From: Acidimicrobiaceae bacterium
GTDB lineage: Bacteria > Actinomycetota > Acidimicrobiia > Acidimicrobiales > Bog-793
Direction of reading: 5' to 3'
Assembly (NCBI GenBank): GCA_003140595.1
Contig: PLKG01000109.1
Span: 14,251 to 47,338, forward strand
Length of the DNA: 33,088 nucleotides
Shown here: in pieces, positions 24,225 to 32,564 of the stretch
Position numbering within the stretch: the first letter of the stretch is position 1
Layout: every line of letters begins with the position of its first letter
Notes under the pieces: generated by a model
What the model saw: only the letters and a program-made list of their open reading frames with translations
Databases searched by the model: none
Told to the model about the DNA's origin: nothing
Position numbers and translations under genes: made by a program

Positions 24225-25724
24225 ATGAACAGGGTCCCAATGCCGAGTAGCTCGCCTGTTGCGGCAGAGCGACCTCTTAGGGGGATTCGCCCGATCGTGG
24301 GGCTCGTGGCAGGTGGTCTTGGGGCTTACTGGCCGCAGTTCCCGGACCTGCTGCCGCAACTGCAAGCGTCAGCGGCGGCCGTCTCGGCCCGGCTCGGACA
24401 GTTCGACGTGGAGGTCGTCGACGTCGGCTTCATCTCCGACGCCATCGATGCAGGTCGAGCTGCAGAACGCTTGGAAGCGGCAGGCTGCGACCTCATCGTT
24501 TGTTTTCTTACGACGTATATGACCTCGACCATGATCGTCCCGATTGCCCAACGGGCCGGGGCCCCCGTGTTGCTGGTGAACCTGCAGCCCAGCGAGGCAA
24601 TGGATCACGCGACCTTTGACACGGGGCAGTGGCTCGCCTATGCAGGCTGCTGTCCGTTGCCCGAGGTGGCAAATGCCTTTGAGCGCTGCGGTATCGCCTT
24701 CCGCTCGGTCTCGGGTTACCTCACGGACGAACGCGCCTGGGCTCGCATCGAGCGCTGGGTGAAGGCGGCGAGCGTACGCAAAGCTCTCCGGACGGGGCGC
24801 CATGGCCTTATGGGTCACCTCTACCCAGGGATGTACGACGTTTCGACGGACCTTACGCTGGTTCCGGCAATGCTCGGTGGCCACGTTGAGGTGCTTGAGT
24901 TCGACGATCTGCGCGTGCGCGTCGATCGGGTTGTGGCCAAGGAGGTCGATGCCAAGCTCGAGGAGGCGAAGTCCATCTTCGAGCTCGACGTCTCGGTCAA
25001 CGAGGAAGACCTGGAGTGGGCCGCCAGGGTGGCGGTTGGACTCGACCGCCTCGTCGGGGACTTCGGGCTCGACTCTCTTGCGTACTACCACCGTGGCCTT
25101 GGTGGCGAGGTCCACGAGCGCCTAGGCGCTGGCATGATCCTCGGTGCGTCGCTTCTTACGGCGGCCCATGTGCCGACCTGCGGGGAATACGAGCTTCGGA
25201 CCTCTCTGGCAATGCTGGTCATGGACCGACTCGGCGCTGGAGGATCCTTTACCGAGATGCAGGCCCTCAACTTCCGGGACGGCGTGGTGGAGATGGGCCA
25301 TGATGGTCCTGCGCACCTCGCGATCAGCGAACGACGGCCGCTGCTGCGCGGACTCGGCGTCTTCCACGGCAAGCGCGGGTGGGGCGTCTCTGTAGAGTTC
25401 GACGTCAAGCACGGACCGGTGACAGCCTTCGGGATCACACAGCTACGCGACGGCCGTCTGCGCTTTGTGGTGTCCGAAGGCAAAGTCGTCGACGGCCCGC
25501 TCTTGCAGATCGGCAACACGACTTCGAGAATCGACTTCGGATGCGATCCCGGTGAGTGGTGCGACGCCTGGTCGCAGAGCGCCGTGGCCCACCACTGGGC
25601 TCTTGGGACGGGCCATCGGGCGCCGGAGCTCAACGCGCTTGCCGAGCTGCTCGGCATCGAGATGGTGACGGTGGGAGGTGCACTCGTGCCCAAAGAGCGA
25701 GGCAGGCCCGACACCCAGCGGTGA
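24225..25724 (+). CDS. L-fucose/L-arabinose isomerase-like protein
   Basis: The 499-residue product resembles the FucI/AraA-type isomerase family (COG2407). It has an N-terminal Rossmann-like half (GLVAGGLGAYWPQFPDLLPQ, CDLIVCFLTTYMTSTMIVPI) and a C-terminal part with CGEYELRTSLAMLVMDRL, where the family's catalytic and metal-binding glutamates are expected, then late histidines (AVAHHWALGTGH). Function is likely ketose/aldose isomerisation of an unknown sugar. ATG 24225 or 24240 may be the start; neither has a strong ribosome binding site. Its stop overlaps rhaB (GTGA). With RhaI already present, it may extend the pathway to another deoxysugar such as L-fucose; this is inference. Confidence 0.75.
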   Translation: MNRVPMPSSSPVAAERPLRGIRPIVGLVAGGLGAYWPQFPDLLPQLQASAAAVSARLGQFDVEVVDVGFISDAIDAGRAAERLEAAGCDLIVCFLTTYMTSTMIVPIAQRAGAPVLLVNLQPSEAMDHATFDTGQWLAYAGCCPLPEVANAFERCGIAFRSVSGYLTDERAWARIERWVKAASVRKALRTGRHGLMGHLYPGMYDVSTDLTLVPAMLGGHVEVLEFDDLRVRVDRVVAKEVDAKLEEAKSIFELDVSVNEEDLEWAARVAVGLDRLVGDFGLDSLAYYHRGLGGEVHERLGAGMILGASLLTAAHVPTCGEYELRTSLAMLVMDRLGAGGSFTEMQALNFRDGVVEMGHDGPAHLAISERRPLLRGLGVFHGKRGWGVSVEFDVKHGPVTAFGITQLRDGRLRFVVSEGKVVDGPLLQIGNTTSRIDFGCDPGEWCDAWSQSAVAHHWALGTGHRAPELNALAELLGIEMVTVGGALVPKERGRPDTQR

Positions 25725-27223
25725 CCAGCGCGGGCTGTTCCAATGCCAAACTGCACGCTGCGATCGACCTCGGGGCCTCGAGCGCGCGTTTGTTCGCGGG
25801 ACGTCTCGACCGGGACCGGCTCGAGGTCCGGGAGGTCGTCCGGCTGAGGAACTGGGCCGTGCAACTTCCTGACGGCCTCCACTGGGATCTGCTGCGAGTT
25901 CATCAGCGGATGCTCGAGGCACTTGCGCAGCTTTCCCGAGAGGCCGATGGGCGCCCCCTGTGGATCGGTATTGACAGCTGGGGGGTCGACTACGGGCTCC
26001 TCGATGCCGGTGGACGCCTGCTTGGGCCACCGTTTCACTACCGAGACGATCGCACATCGGGACGGCTCGAGGTGCTCGACCGCCTCGTCGGCATCGAGCG
26101 TGTATATCAGGCGACGGGCATCCAGGAAATGGCGATCAACACGATCTGTCAACTTCTTGCCGAGCGGGGAAGCGGGGCCTACGCCGTCGCCTCACATTTG
26201 CTCCTCGTTCCCGACCTCCTCGCCTACCTGCTGACGGGCGAGCGGCGCTTCGAGCGGACGAACGCATCGACGACCCAGCTCGTCGATGCGCGTACGGGAC
26301 AACTTGTCGAGTGGCTGTTCCCGCTCCTCGGCATACGTCGCGAGCTCTTTGCGCCGTCCATCGAGCCGGGAGAGCACTACGGCCGAGTGCTCCCCGCTGT
26401 CGCCGCGAGCGTGGGGATGCAACTTCTGCCCGAGGTAGTCGCCGTTGCTTCCCACGACACCGCCTCAGCGGTGATCGCCGTTCCGGCGGTCACCGATGAT
26501 TTCGCCTACGTGGTCAGCGGGACCTGGTCCCTAGTCGGCTTGGAGCTCGACGCGCCTGTCATCTCAGAAGCCAGCCGGCGAGCAAATTTTTCGAACGAGT
26601 TGGGCTACTGCGGCACAGTGCGGTTCCTGAAGAACGTGATGGGGCACTGGATGCTCCAGGAATGTGAGCGCTACTGGGCTCTGCAGGGACGGCCTGCGCG
26701 GCTCGTCGACCTCTTGCCCGAGGTGGAGGCCTGCACGCCTTTTCGCTCGCTTGTCGATACCGCCGATCCAGATTTCGCGGTTCCCGGCGACATGCCCGGA
26801 CGGATCCGCGCCGCCTGCAGAGGAAGCGGGGAACCGGTTCCCGAGAGCGACGCTGAGCTTGTGCGCTGCGTCCTCGACAGCATGGCGCTCGCCATCTGTG
26901 GTGCGCTGGAGGAAGCGCAACGCTGTACGGGACGGCGGGTACGCGTCCTCCACGTCGTCGGCGGAGGCTCGGCCAACCGACTTTTCCTCTCGGTGCTGGC
27001 GGCCTCGAGTGGTCTGGAGGTGGTTGCCGGACCGGTCGAGGCATCCGCTGTGGGCAATCTCCTCGTGCAGCTGCACGCCGCCGGCGGGGCAGGTGAGCCC
27101 AGCGAGATGCGTGAGCTAGTCGCTCGGTCATTCCCTGTGGAGAGGGTATTGCCGGACCTGATGTTGGCTCGCGAGGCGGAGCGGGCACGGGCACGGTGGT
27201 CTGTTCCTAATGGACGGGCCTAG
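25721..27223 (+). CDS. rhaB: Rhamnulokinase
   Basis: A FGGY-family sugar kinase that phosphorylates L-rhamnulose at C1. The 500-residue product opens the ATPase fold with AIDLGASSARLF (14-25), has the substrate segment WIGIDSWGVDYGLL (81-94), VASHDTASAV, the tryptophan-rich VSGTWSLVGLEL and the second phosphate loop VVGGGSANRLF. The SWGVDYG and SGTWSL motifs separate RhaB from xylulo- or glycerokinases. GTG 25721 overlaps the stop of the isomerase-like gene, so translation is coupled. It is the last gene of the first rhamnose operon; a promoter and operator follow at once. Confidence 0.93.
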   Translation: MTSAGCSNAKLHAAIDLGASSARLFAGRLDRDRLEVREVVRLRNWAVQLPDGLHWDLLRVHQRMLEALAQLSREADGRPLWIGIDSWGVDYGLLDAGGRLLGPPFHYRDDRTSGRLEVLDRLVGIERVYQATGIQEMAINTICQLLAERGSGAYAVASHLLLVPDLLAYLLTGERRFERTNASTTQLVDARTGQLVEWLFPLLGIRRELFAPSIEPGEHYGRVLPAVAASVGMQLLPEVVAVASHDTASAVIAVPAVTDDFAYVVSGTWSLVGLELDAPVISEASRRANFSNELGYCGTVRFLKNVMGHWMLQECERYWALQGRPARLVDLLPEVEACTPFRSLVDTADPDFAVPGDMPGRIRAACRGSGEPVPESDAELVRCVLDSMALAICGALEEAQRCTGRRVRVLHVVGGGSANRLFLSVLAASSGLEVVAGPVEASAVGNLLVQLHAAGGAGEPSEMRELVARSFPVERVLPDLMLAREAERARARWSVPNGRA

Positions 27224-27237
27224 TGACTCTCGCTGCC

Positions 27238-27267
27238 TTGACAGTCAAACGTTGCGGCCGATACCAT
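27238..27267 (+). promoter_or_regulatory. Promoter of the second rhamnose operon
   Basis: TTGACA (27238-27243) and TACCAT (27262-27267) are 18 bases apart. The operator begins at the next base, so a bound repressor would cover the transcription start. CAAACGTTGC at 27246-27255, in the spacer, looks like a weaker second operator. The remaining ~115 bases to the next gene show no other clear element. Confidence 0.7.
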
Positions 27268-27285
27268 GATTTGAAACGATTCATT
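27268..27285. promoter_or_regulatory. LacI-type operator 2
   Basis: GATTTGAAACGATTCATT is identical to the site at 17262-17279. It sits immediately downstream of the -10 element, the classic position for repression. Shared operators tie the two rhamnose operons into one regulon, probably under the divergent LacI-type protein. Confidence 0.85.
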
Positions 27286-27401
27286 GCGACGGTTAGGGTG
27301 CGCCAGAGCAGGGCGGACCCGGCGCTGGAGTGCTGCAGACCGATGGGCGATTGTGTGCACGACTCGCTTGAGCTGGCTGCACGGAGCCGGGAGAGATTGG
27401 G

Positions 27402-28724
27402 TTGGCGCTGAAGAGTAGGACCGAAGTTAGCCAGTACCCGGGCGGCGGGCCCCTGGCCGCACTGCAGGCATTGGGCGAACTTCCGGACTCCGGGCGACGA
27501 GATCAAGCCCTTCCCTTCCGTGCGAAGGTGAACTCCCACGTCCACGTTCCACCAAATTTCTCTGCCTTCCACACCGTTGGTGAGGCGGTTCAGATGGCAG
27601 CGGAGCAAGATGTCCGAGTGCTGGGTGTCAGCAACTACTACGACTTCGGTGCGTACGGACCCCTCGCGGAGCTCTCGATGTCCATGGGGGTCTTTCCTCT
27701 CTTCGGGTTGGAGGTTGTTTGCCTCCTCGAGAACCTTCTGCACTCTGGCGTCAGGGTCAACGACCCGGGCAATCCGGGCAAGATGTACCTCTGCGGCAAG
27801 GGCATCACGCGCTTTGCCCCCATGGACGCTGCTGCCGCCACCTTGATGGATACGGTCCGTCGCATCGACTCTGACCGCATTGCCAACATGATCGACAAGC
27901 TCAACGGCGTATTTGCAGCAAGTGGGGTCAAGACTTCCGTGACCGAAGAGTCGGTCAAGGCCGCCGTGGTAACTCGCCATGGGGTCCCGGCAGATACGGT
28001 CTACCTGCAGGAGCGCCACGTGGCGCAAGCCTTTCAAGAGGCGCTGTTCGCACTCGTCCCGATCGCTTCGCGCCCAGACGCGCTGCTTTCTCTCTTCCAC
28101 GCCAACCCTGGTGCCAACCTGGACTCGGTGAGCGTTCAGGACGCCATTCGCGCCAATCTCATGAAGGCTGGCAAGCCGGGTTACGTCAATGAGGCTTTCG
28201 TAGGCTTCGACCACGCCTTCCAGCTTGTATTGGCGCTCGGTGGCGTGCCCTGCTATCCGGTCTTGGCGGATGGAGCACGGCCCATGTGCGAGTTCGAAGA
28301 GTCGATCGAGCGCCTTGTTCTGTCCCTCAAACAGCGCCGTATCCACTGCGCTGAGCTAATTCCGAACAGGAACACTCCTGAGGTCCTGGGCGCCTATGCG
28401 CGGGCACTGCGCGCCGCTGGCATCACGGTGCTGGCGGGGACCGAGCACAATACGCTCGACCTGATCCCGATCGAGCCGCGTTGTGCCGGGGGCATTCCGG
28501 TGCCAGATCCCTTGAAGGACATCTTCTGGGAGGGAGCATGTGTCATAGCCGCCCACCAGTTCCGGATGGCGAACGGAAGAGGCGGGTATATAGACGGGGA
28601 TGGAGAGCTGAACCCGTCTTACCCGGCTGACGAAGTCCGGATCGAAGCGTTTGCCCAGCTCGGCGCGACTGTCATCAAGGAATATGCACAGCCGACAGGC
28701 GCTCACGATATCAGCCCGCGATAG
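27402..28724 (+). CDS. PHP-domain-like protein of unknown function in the rhamnose regulon
   Basis: The 440-residue product has a PHP-like metal fold: NSHVHVPPNFSAFHT (His46, His48), a GVSNYYDFGAYG segment where PHP enzymes usually have TDH, FGLEV (Glu104), LFHANPGAN (His233) and GTEHNTLDL (His349). PHP enzymes are metal-dependent phosphoesterases or amidohydrolases, so hydrolysis of a sugar phosphate or lactone is possible, but no function is established here. TTG 27402 is the only fitting start; GGGAGAG lies about eight bases upstream. It is the first gene behind operator 2 and is followed after 11 bases by the aldolase/dehydrogenase, so it belongs to rhamnose metabolism. It is longer than simple PHP phosphatases (~280). 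Confidence 0.65.
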   Translation: MALKSRTEVSQYPGGGPLAALQALGELPDSGRRDQALPFRAKVNSHVHVPPNFSAFHTVGEAVQMAAEQDVRVLGVSNYYDFGAYGPLAELSMSMGVFPLFGLEVVCLLENLLHSGVRVNDPGNPGKMYLCGKGITRFAPMDAAAATLMDTVRRIDSDRIANMIDKLNGVFAASGVKTSVTEESVKAAVVTRHGVPADTVYLQERHVAQAFQEALFALVPIASRPDALLSLFHANPGANLDSVSVQDAIRANLMKAGKPGYVNEAFVGFDHAFQLVLALGGVPCYPVLADGARPMCEFEESIERLVLSLKQRRIHCAELIPNRNTPEVLGAYARALRAAGITVLAGTEHNTLDLIPIEPRCAGGIPVPDPLKDIFWEGACVIAAHQFRMANGRGGYIDGDGELNPSYPADEVRIEAFAQLGATVIKEYAQPTGAHDISPR

Positions 28725-28735
28725 AGGGGTAACCC

Positions 28736-30790
28736 ATGGCTCCGACTTCACAATTGCCGACATCGACCGCTGAGGTCGAGCTTTTGGAGACCCTGGTTGA
28801 GTTGTCCCACTTCTATGGCGCGGATCCGGAGCTTGTGCTCGCGGGTGGTGGCAACACCTCGGTCAAGCTTGGCGACCACATGCTGGTGAAGAGCAGCGGC
28901 AGCGTACTGGCGACGATCCAGCCCGAGGACTTTGTCGATCTCGACCGCGCAGCGGTCCAGGCACTGCTCGACAGCGACCTCGGCAGTTCCCGCGACGAGC
29001 GCGAGGCTGCCTTCAAGCAGGCAGTGCTGGCGGCCCGCCGGGAGCCGGAGCGGGGGCAGCGCCCGTCGGTCGAGTCGGTTCTCCATCATCTGATGCCGGG
29101 AAGGTTCGTTGTCCATCTCCACGCCACGCTGGTCAACGAGTTCAGCTGCTGCCAGGAAGGCCGTCGTCTGGTCTGCCAGCAACTCAGGCAGGACGTCATC
29201 TGGGTTGACCTCGTCGACCCTGGATTTGCTTTGGCAAAGGCGCTGCAAGAGGGGCTCAGAGCCTTTGAGGGCACAACCGGCAAAGAGCGGCCTCGCGCCG
29301 TGATAATGCAGAACCACGGCCTGGTGGTCAGCGGTGATACGCCCGAGGAGATCACGGGCGATCTCGAGTGGCTTTCCGCTTCGCTCGGCGCCATTCGTGC
29401 GCGGGTGAGCGTGGAGGTGTCACTTGGTACCTGCCAGGCAGTGGATGAAGTCGAAGCCCGAGCACTCGTAAACGTGATCGGCCCGGCGTTGCGGGGACTG
29501 CTCAGCTCCGCTCATGAGCCGCTGAGGATGGTCACATTCGACGATTCGGACTCTGTCATCGAGCTCGTCGCTCGGGACGGAGTACCGGGTTTGGCGATGG
29601 GCGGGCCGCTCACACCAGACCAGATCGTCTACTGCGGGTCCTTCCCGCTCTGGCTCGAGCTCAAGCGAGACGAATCTTCGGCCGACTTGCTAGCGCGCAT
29701 TGCCGTCGCCGTGGCGGGCTACACCAAGGCACACCACGTACCACCGACTGTGGTGCTGGTCCAAAGCCTGGGAATGTTCACCTGCGGGCGCACGTGGGCG
29801 GACGCGAACACGGCACGTCTGGTGTATCTCGACGCCATCAAGGTGATGACCGGGGCGCTGCGGCTGGGCGGCGTCAACTATTTGCCAGACGACTTCCGCG
29901 CGTTTATCGAGCACTGGGAAGTCGAGTCCTATCGTCGTGCCGTGTCGGCCACATCAGCGCAAGCTGGGCGTGCAGAAGGCAAGGTCGCGCTCGTGACCGG
30001 GGCGGCCCAGGGTTTTGGTTTGGAGATCGCCCAGGACCTGGTTGCTCAGGGCGGGCACGTGGTGCTGTCTGACGTCAACGTCAGCGGGGCCCAGCGCGAT
30101 GCTCTCGCCCTCTCTGCTCGCTTCGGCGAGGGTCGGGCCGTGGGACTGGCCGTCGACGTGACCAGCGCCGAGTCTGTGGCAAGCGCCGTGCACCAGGTCG
30201 TTCGTGCATACGGCGGTCTCGACTTGCTTGTCTCCAACGCGGGAGTTCTTCGTGCAGCCAGCGTAAAGACGCAGGCGGAGGGGGATTTCGACCTCTCCAC
30301 CGCGGTCAACTACAAGGGCTATTTCCTTTGCGTCAAGAACGCCGCGCCGGTGTTGGCTACACAGCACCAGGTGCGCCCCGACTACTGGAGCGACATCATC
30401 CAGATCAACTCGAAGTCTGGACTGGAGGGGTCAAACAAGAACTTCGCCTACGCAGGCAGCAAGTTTGGCGGTATCGGGTTGACCCAGTCGTTTGCACTGG
30501 AGCTCGTTACCGACGGCATCAAGGTGAACTCGATCTGCCCTGGCAACTTCTTCGAAGGGCCGCTATGGTCGGACCCGGACAGGGGTCTGTTCGCGCAGTA
30601 TCTGCGTACCGGCAAGGTGCCAGGTGCCACCACCATCGCGGATGTCAAGCGTTTCTATGAGAGTAAGGTACCGATGGGGCGAGGGTGCACTACACCAGAT
30701 GTCATGAAGGCCATTTATTACATCCTCGACCAGAAGTACGAGACTGGGCAAGCCCTACCGGTGACGGGTGGGCAAGTGATGTTGCATTGA
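28736..30790 (+). CDS. rhaEW: Bifunctional rhamnulose-1-phosphate aldolase / L-lactaldehyde dehydrogenase
   Basis: A 684-residue fusion. The N-terminal half (~1-400) is a class II aldolase: GGGNTSVKLGDHMLVKSSG, then zinc ligands His127 and His129 in HLHAT and His194 in NHG. It cleaves rhamnulose-1-phosphate to dihydroxyacetone phosphate and L-lactaldehyde. The C-terminal half (~415-684) is a short-chain dehydrogenase with VTGAAQGFG for NAD(P), SNAGVLR, and the catalytic pair Tyr572/Lys576 in YAGSK; it should oxidise lactaldehyde to lactate. This matches the RhaE-RhaW fusion described from comparative genomics of rhamnose pathways. ATG 28736 has AGAGGGGT upstream. No residue looks lost. Confidence 0.92.
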   Translation: MAPTSQLPTSTAEVELLETLVELSHFYGADPELVLAGGGNTSVKLGDHMLVKSSGSVLATIQPEDFVDLDRAAVQALLDSDLGSSRDEREAAFKQAVLAARREPERGQRPSVESVLHHLMPGRFVVHLHATLVNEFSCCQEGRRLVCQQLRQDVIWVDLVDPGFALAKALQEGLRAFEGTTGKERPRAVIMQNHGLVVSGDTPEEITGDLEWLSASLGAIRARVSVEVSLGTCQAVDEVEARALVNVIGPALRGLLSSAHEPLRMVTFDDSDSVIELVARDGVPGLAMGGPLTPDQIVYCGSFPLWLELKRDESSADLLARIAVAVAGYTKAHHVPPTVVLVQSLGMFTCGRTWADANTARLVYLDAIKVMTGALRLGGVNYLPDDFRAFIEHWEVESYRRAVSATSAQAGRAEGKVALVTGAAQGFGLEIAQDLVAQGGHVVLSDVNVSGAQRDALALSARFGEGRAVGLAVDVTSAESVASAVHQVVRAYGGLDLLVSNAGVLRAASVKTQAEGDFDLSTAVNYKGYFLCVKNAAPVLATQHQVRPDYWSDIIQINSKSGLEGSNKNFAYAGSKFGGIGLTQSFALELVTDGIKVNSICPGNFFEGPLWSDPDRGLFAQYLRTGKVPGATTIADVKRFYESKVPMGRGCTTPDVMKAIYYILDQKYETGQALPVTGGQVMLH

Positions 30791-30812
30791 TCGTGAAAGA
30801 CGGCCGAACCAT

Positions 30813-32564
30813 ATGACCCAAGATGAAGCAGTCCCAAAGACACAATATGGGGTGCAACTAGTCGGCCCTAGTCAGCTCGTGCTGAACACTCGGAAGGAGG
30901 TCCTTCAACCGGGTCCCCATGAAATATTGGTGAAAGTGGAAGCGGTGGGTCTGTGTTTTTCGGACGTCAAGCTGTCGAAGCAATTCTCTGCTCATCCACG
31001 GAAAGATGGCATTCTCTCAGGGATCAGCCCGGCAGTCTTGGAGAATTGCCCTAGTTACGTCCCCGGCGACAAGCCAGGCGTACCCGGCCACGAAGTGTGC
31101 TGCCGTGTTGTGGCCGTGGGCGGCGAAGTGAAGCGCCACCGGGTCGGTGAACGGTGCTTGGTGCAGACCGACTACCGCAGTTTGCCGACTCGAGGATCTA
31201 ACGCGGCTTTTGGTTACACCTTCGAGGGGGGTCTTCAGGAGTACGTCCTGCTGGACGAGCGGGTCGTCGTCGAGCCCGGCACTGAGGAGCGTTATTTGAT
31301 CCCGGTCCCAGAGTCCTTGAGCGCGTCTGCTGTCGCACTTGTGGAACCCTGGTCATGCGTCGAAAATGCCTATGCGAGTGCCGACCGGCGCGCCATTTTG
31401 GCGAGGGGCCGCTTGCTCGTGGTTGCCGATGCCGGTCATCAAGTCGTCGGCCTGACCGAGGCCCTCGATGCCGCAGGTCCTCCCGCGTCGGTTGTGGCGC
31501 TCACCGCGGACCAGGGCCAGCGCGCCTGCTTGGATGCCAGTGGACTCTCCGCGATCCTCGCCAAGGACTTGCAGGACTTGCCCGATGAGGGTTTCGACGA
31601 CATTGTTTACTTTGGCGCATCCAGAGAGACCATCGAAGTGCTCAACGACAAGCTGGCTCCCTCCGGCATCATCAACATCGTGCTCGGTGACTCGTCGATC
31701 GGCCAGCGCGTGTCGGTCGGTATCGGCCGTATCCATTACGGGCTCACCCGTTGGATCGGCACGGAGGGGCTGTCGGCGGCCGACTCCTACTCGGTCATCC
31801 CCGCGTCAGGTGAAGTCCGGCCGCATGACAGCGTGCTAGTGGTCGGTGCTGCTGGTCCCATGGGCCAGATGCACGTGATCCGCAGCCTCTGCACGCTGAT
31901 CGAAGGCATCACCGTTGTAGGCACCGACGTGGACGACGCGAGGCTGGAAGCCCTGCGGCGAAAGGCGGAGCCGTATTCAGACCGCAACGGTGTGCCGCTC
32001 AGGTTGGTCAACACCGCCCGGGAACGCCTTGACGGGCGCTTCAGCTATCAGGTGGTGCTCGTCCCGTCAGGTGCACTGGTGGCGGCTGCGGTCGACACGA
32101 GCGAAGACGATGGGTTGGTGGACATATTTGCCGGAATCCCGGCTGCAACCCGCCAAGAGATCGATCTCGACACCTACATAAGGCGGCGCTGCTACATGTT
32201 CGGGACCAGCGGTTCGGTGATCCGCGACATGAAGGTGTTGCTCGGCAAGTTGGAGTCGGGGCAGCTCGACACAAACTGCTCGGTCGATGCCGTGTCAGGC
32301 ATGGCGGGGGCCATAGACGGGGTTACGGCGCTGGAGAAACAGACAATGGCTGGAAAGATCGTGATCTACCCCATGCTGCATGATCTCGGACTCGTCCGCC
32401 TTGGCGATCTTGGCGACCACTTCCCCACCGTTGCCTCCAAGCTCGACGGTGGGCAGTGGTCCAAGCAGGCGGAGGACGAATTGCTGAAGACGTGTGGGAC
32501 CAGTAGCCAGAACCTCGGCCGGGTGGCGCCACCTGCGGCCGGGCTGGAGGAAGGACGTCCGTAA
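30813..32564 (+). CDS. Unusual zinc-type (MDR) dehydrogenase with two Rossmann-like halves
   Basis: The 583-residue product begins as a medium-chain alcohol dehydrogenase: GroES-like part with zinc ligands in GLCFSD (Cys48), PGHEV (His93-Glu94) and VEPWSC (Glu178). The four-cysteine structural zinc loop seems absent. A first Rossmann-like stretch (~200-292) reads VADAGHQVVG and lacks a normal GxGxxG, while a second (~339-460) has VLVVGAAGPMG (343-351). Typical family length is ~340-380, so this is about 200 residues longer. It lies 22 bases after the aldolase gene and just before an E2 gene. Likely an NAD(P)-dependent polyol, alcohol or hydroxy acid dehydrogenase of the rhamnose pathway; the substrate is unknown. 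Confidence 0.75.
   Translation: MTQDEAVPKTQYGVQLVGPSQLVLNTRKEVLQPGPHEILVKVEAVGLCFSDVKLSKQFSAHPRKDGILSGISPAVLENCPSYVPGDKPGVPGHEVCCRVVAVGGEVKRHRVGERCLVQTDYRSLPTRGSNAAFGYTFEGGLQEYVLLDERVVVEPGTEERYLIPVPESLSASAVALVEPWSCVENAYASADRRAILARGRLLVVADAGHQVVGLTEALDAAGPPASVVALTADQGQRACLDASGLSAILAKDLQDLPDEGFDDIVYFGASRETIEVLNDKLAPSGIINIVLGDSSIGQRVSVGIGRIHYGLTRWIGTEGLSAADSYSVIPASGEVRPHDSVLVVGAAGPMGQMHVIRSLCTLIEGITVVGTDVDDARLEALRRKAEPYSDRNGVPLRLVNTARERLDGRFSYQVVLVPSGALVAAAVDTSEDDGLVDIFAGIPAATRQEIDLDTYIRRRCYMFGTSGSVIRDMKVLLGKLESGQLDTNCSVDAVSGMAGAIDGVTALEKQTMAGKIVIYPMLHDLGLVRLGDLGDHFPTVASKLDGGQWSKQAEDELLKTCGTSSQNLGRVAPPAAGLEEGRP

Noticed and set aside
25085-26152. - strand frame across the isomerase-like gene and rhaB
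   Set aside because: It spans two coupled + strand genes and encodes Pro/Ser/Arg-rich sequence with no family features.
27207-28346. - strand frame opposite the PHP-like gene
   Set aside because: It runs through the promoter and operator and has no domain; the + strand frame fits the operon.
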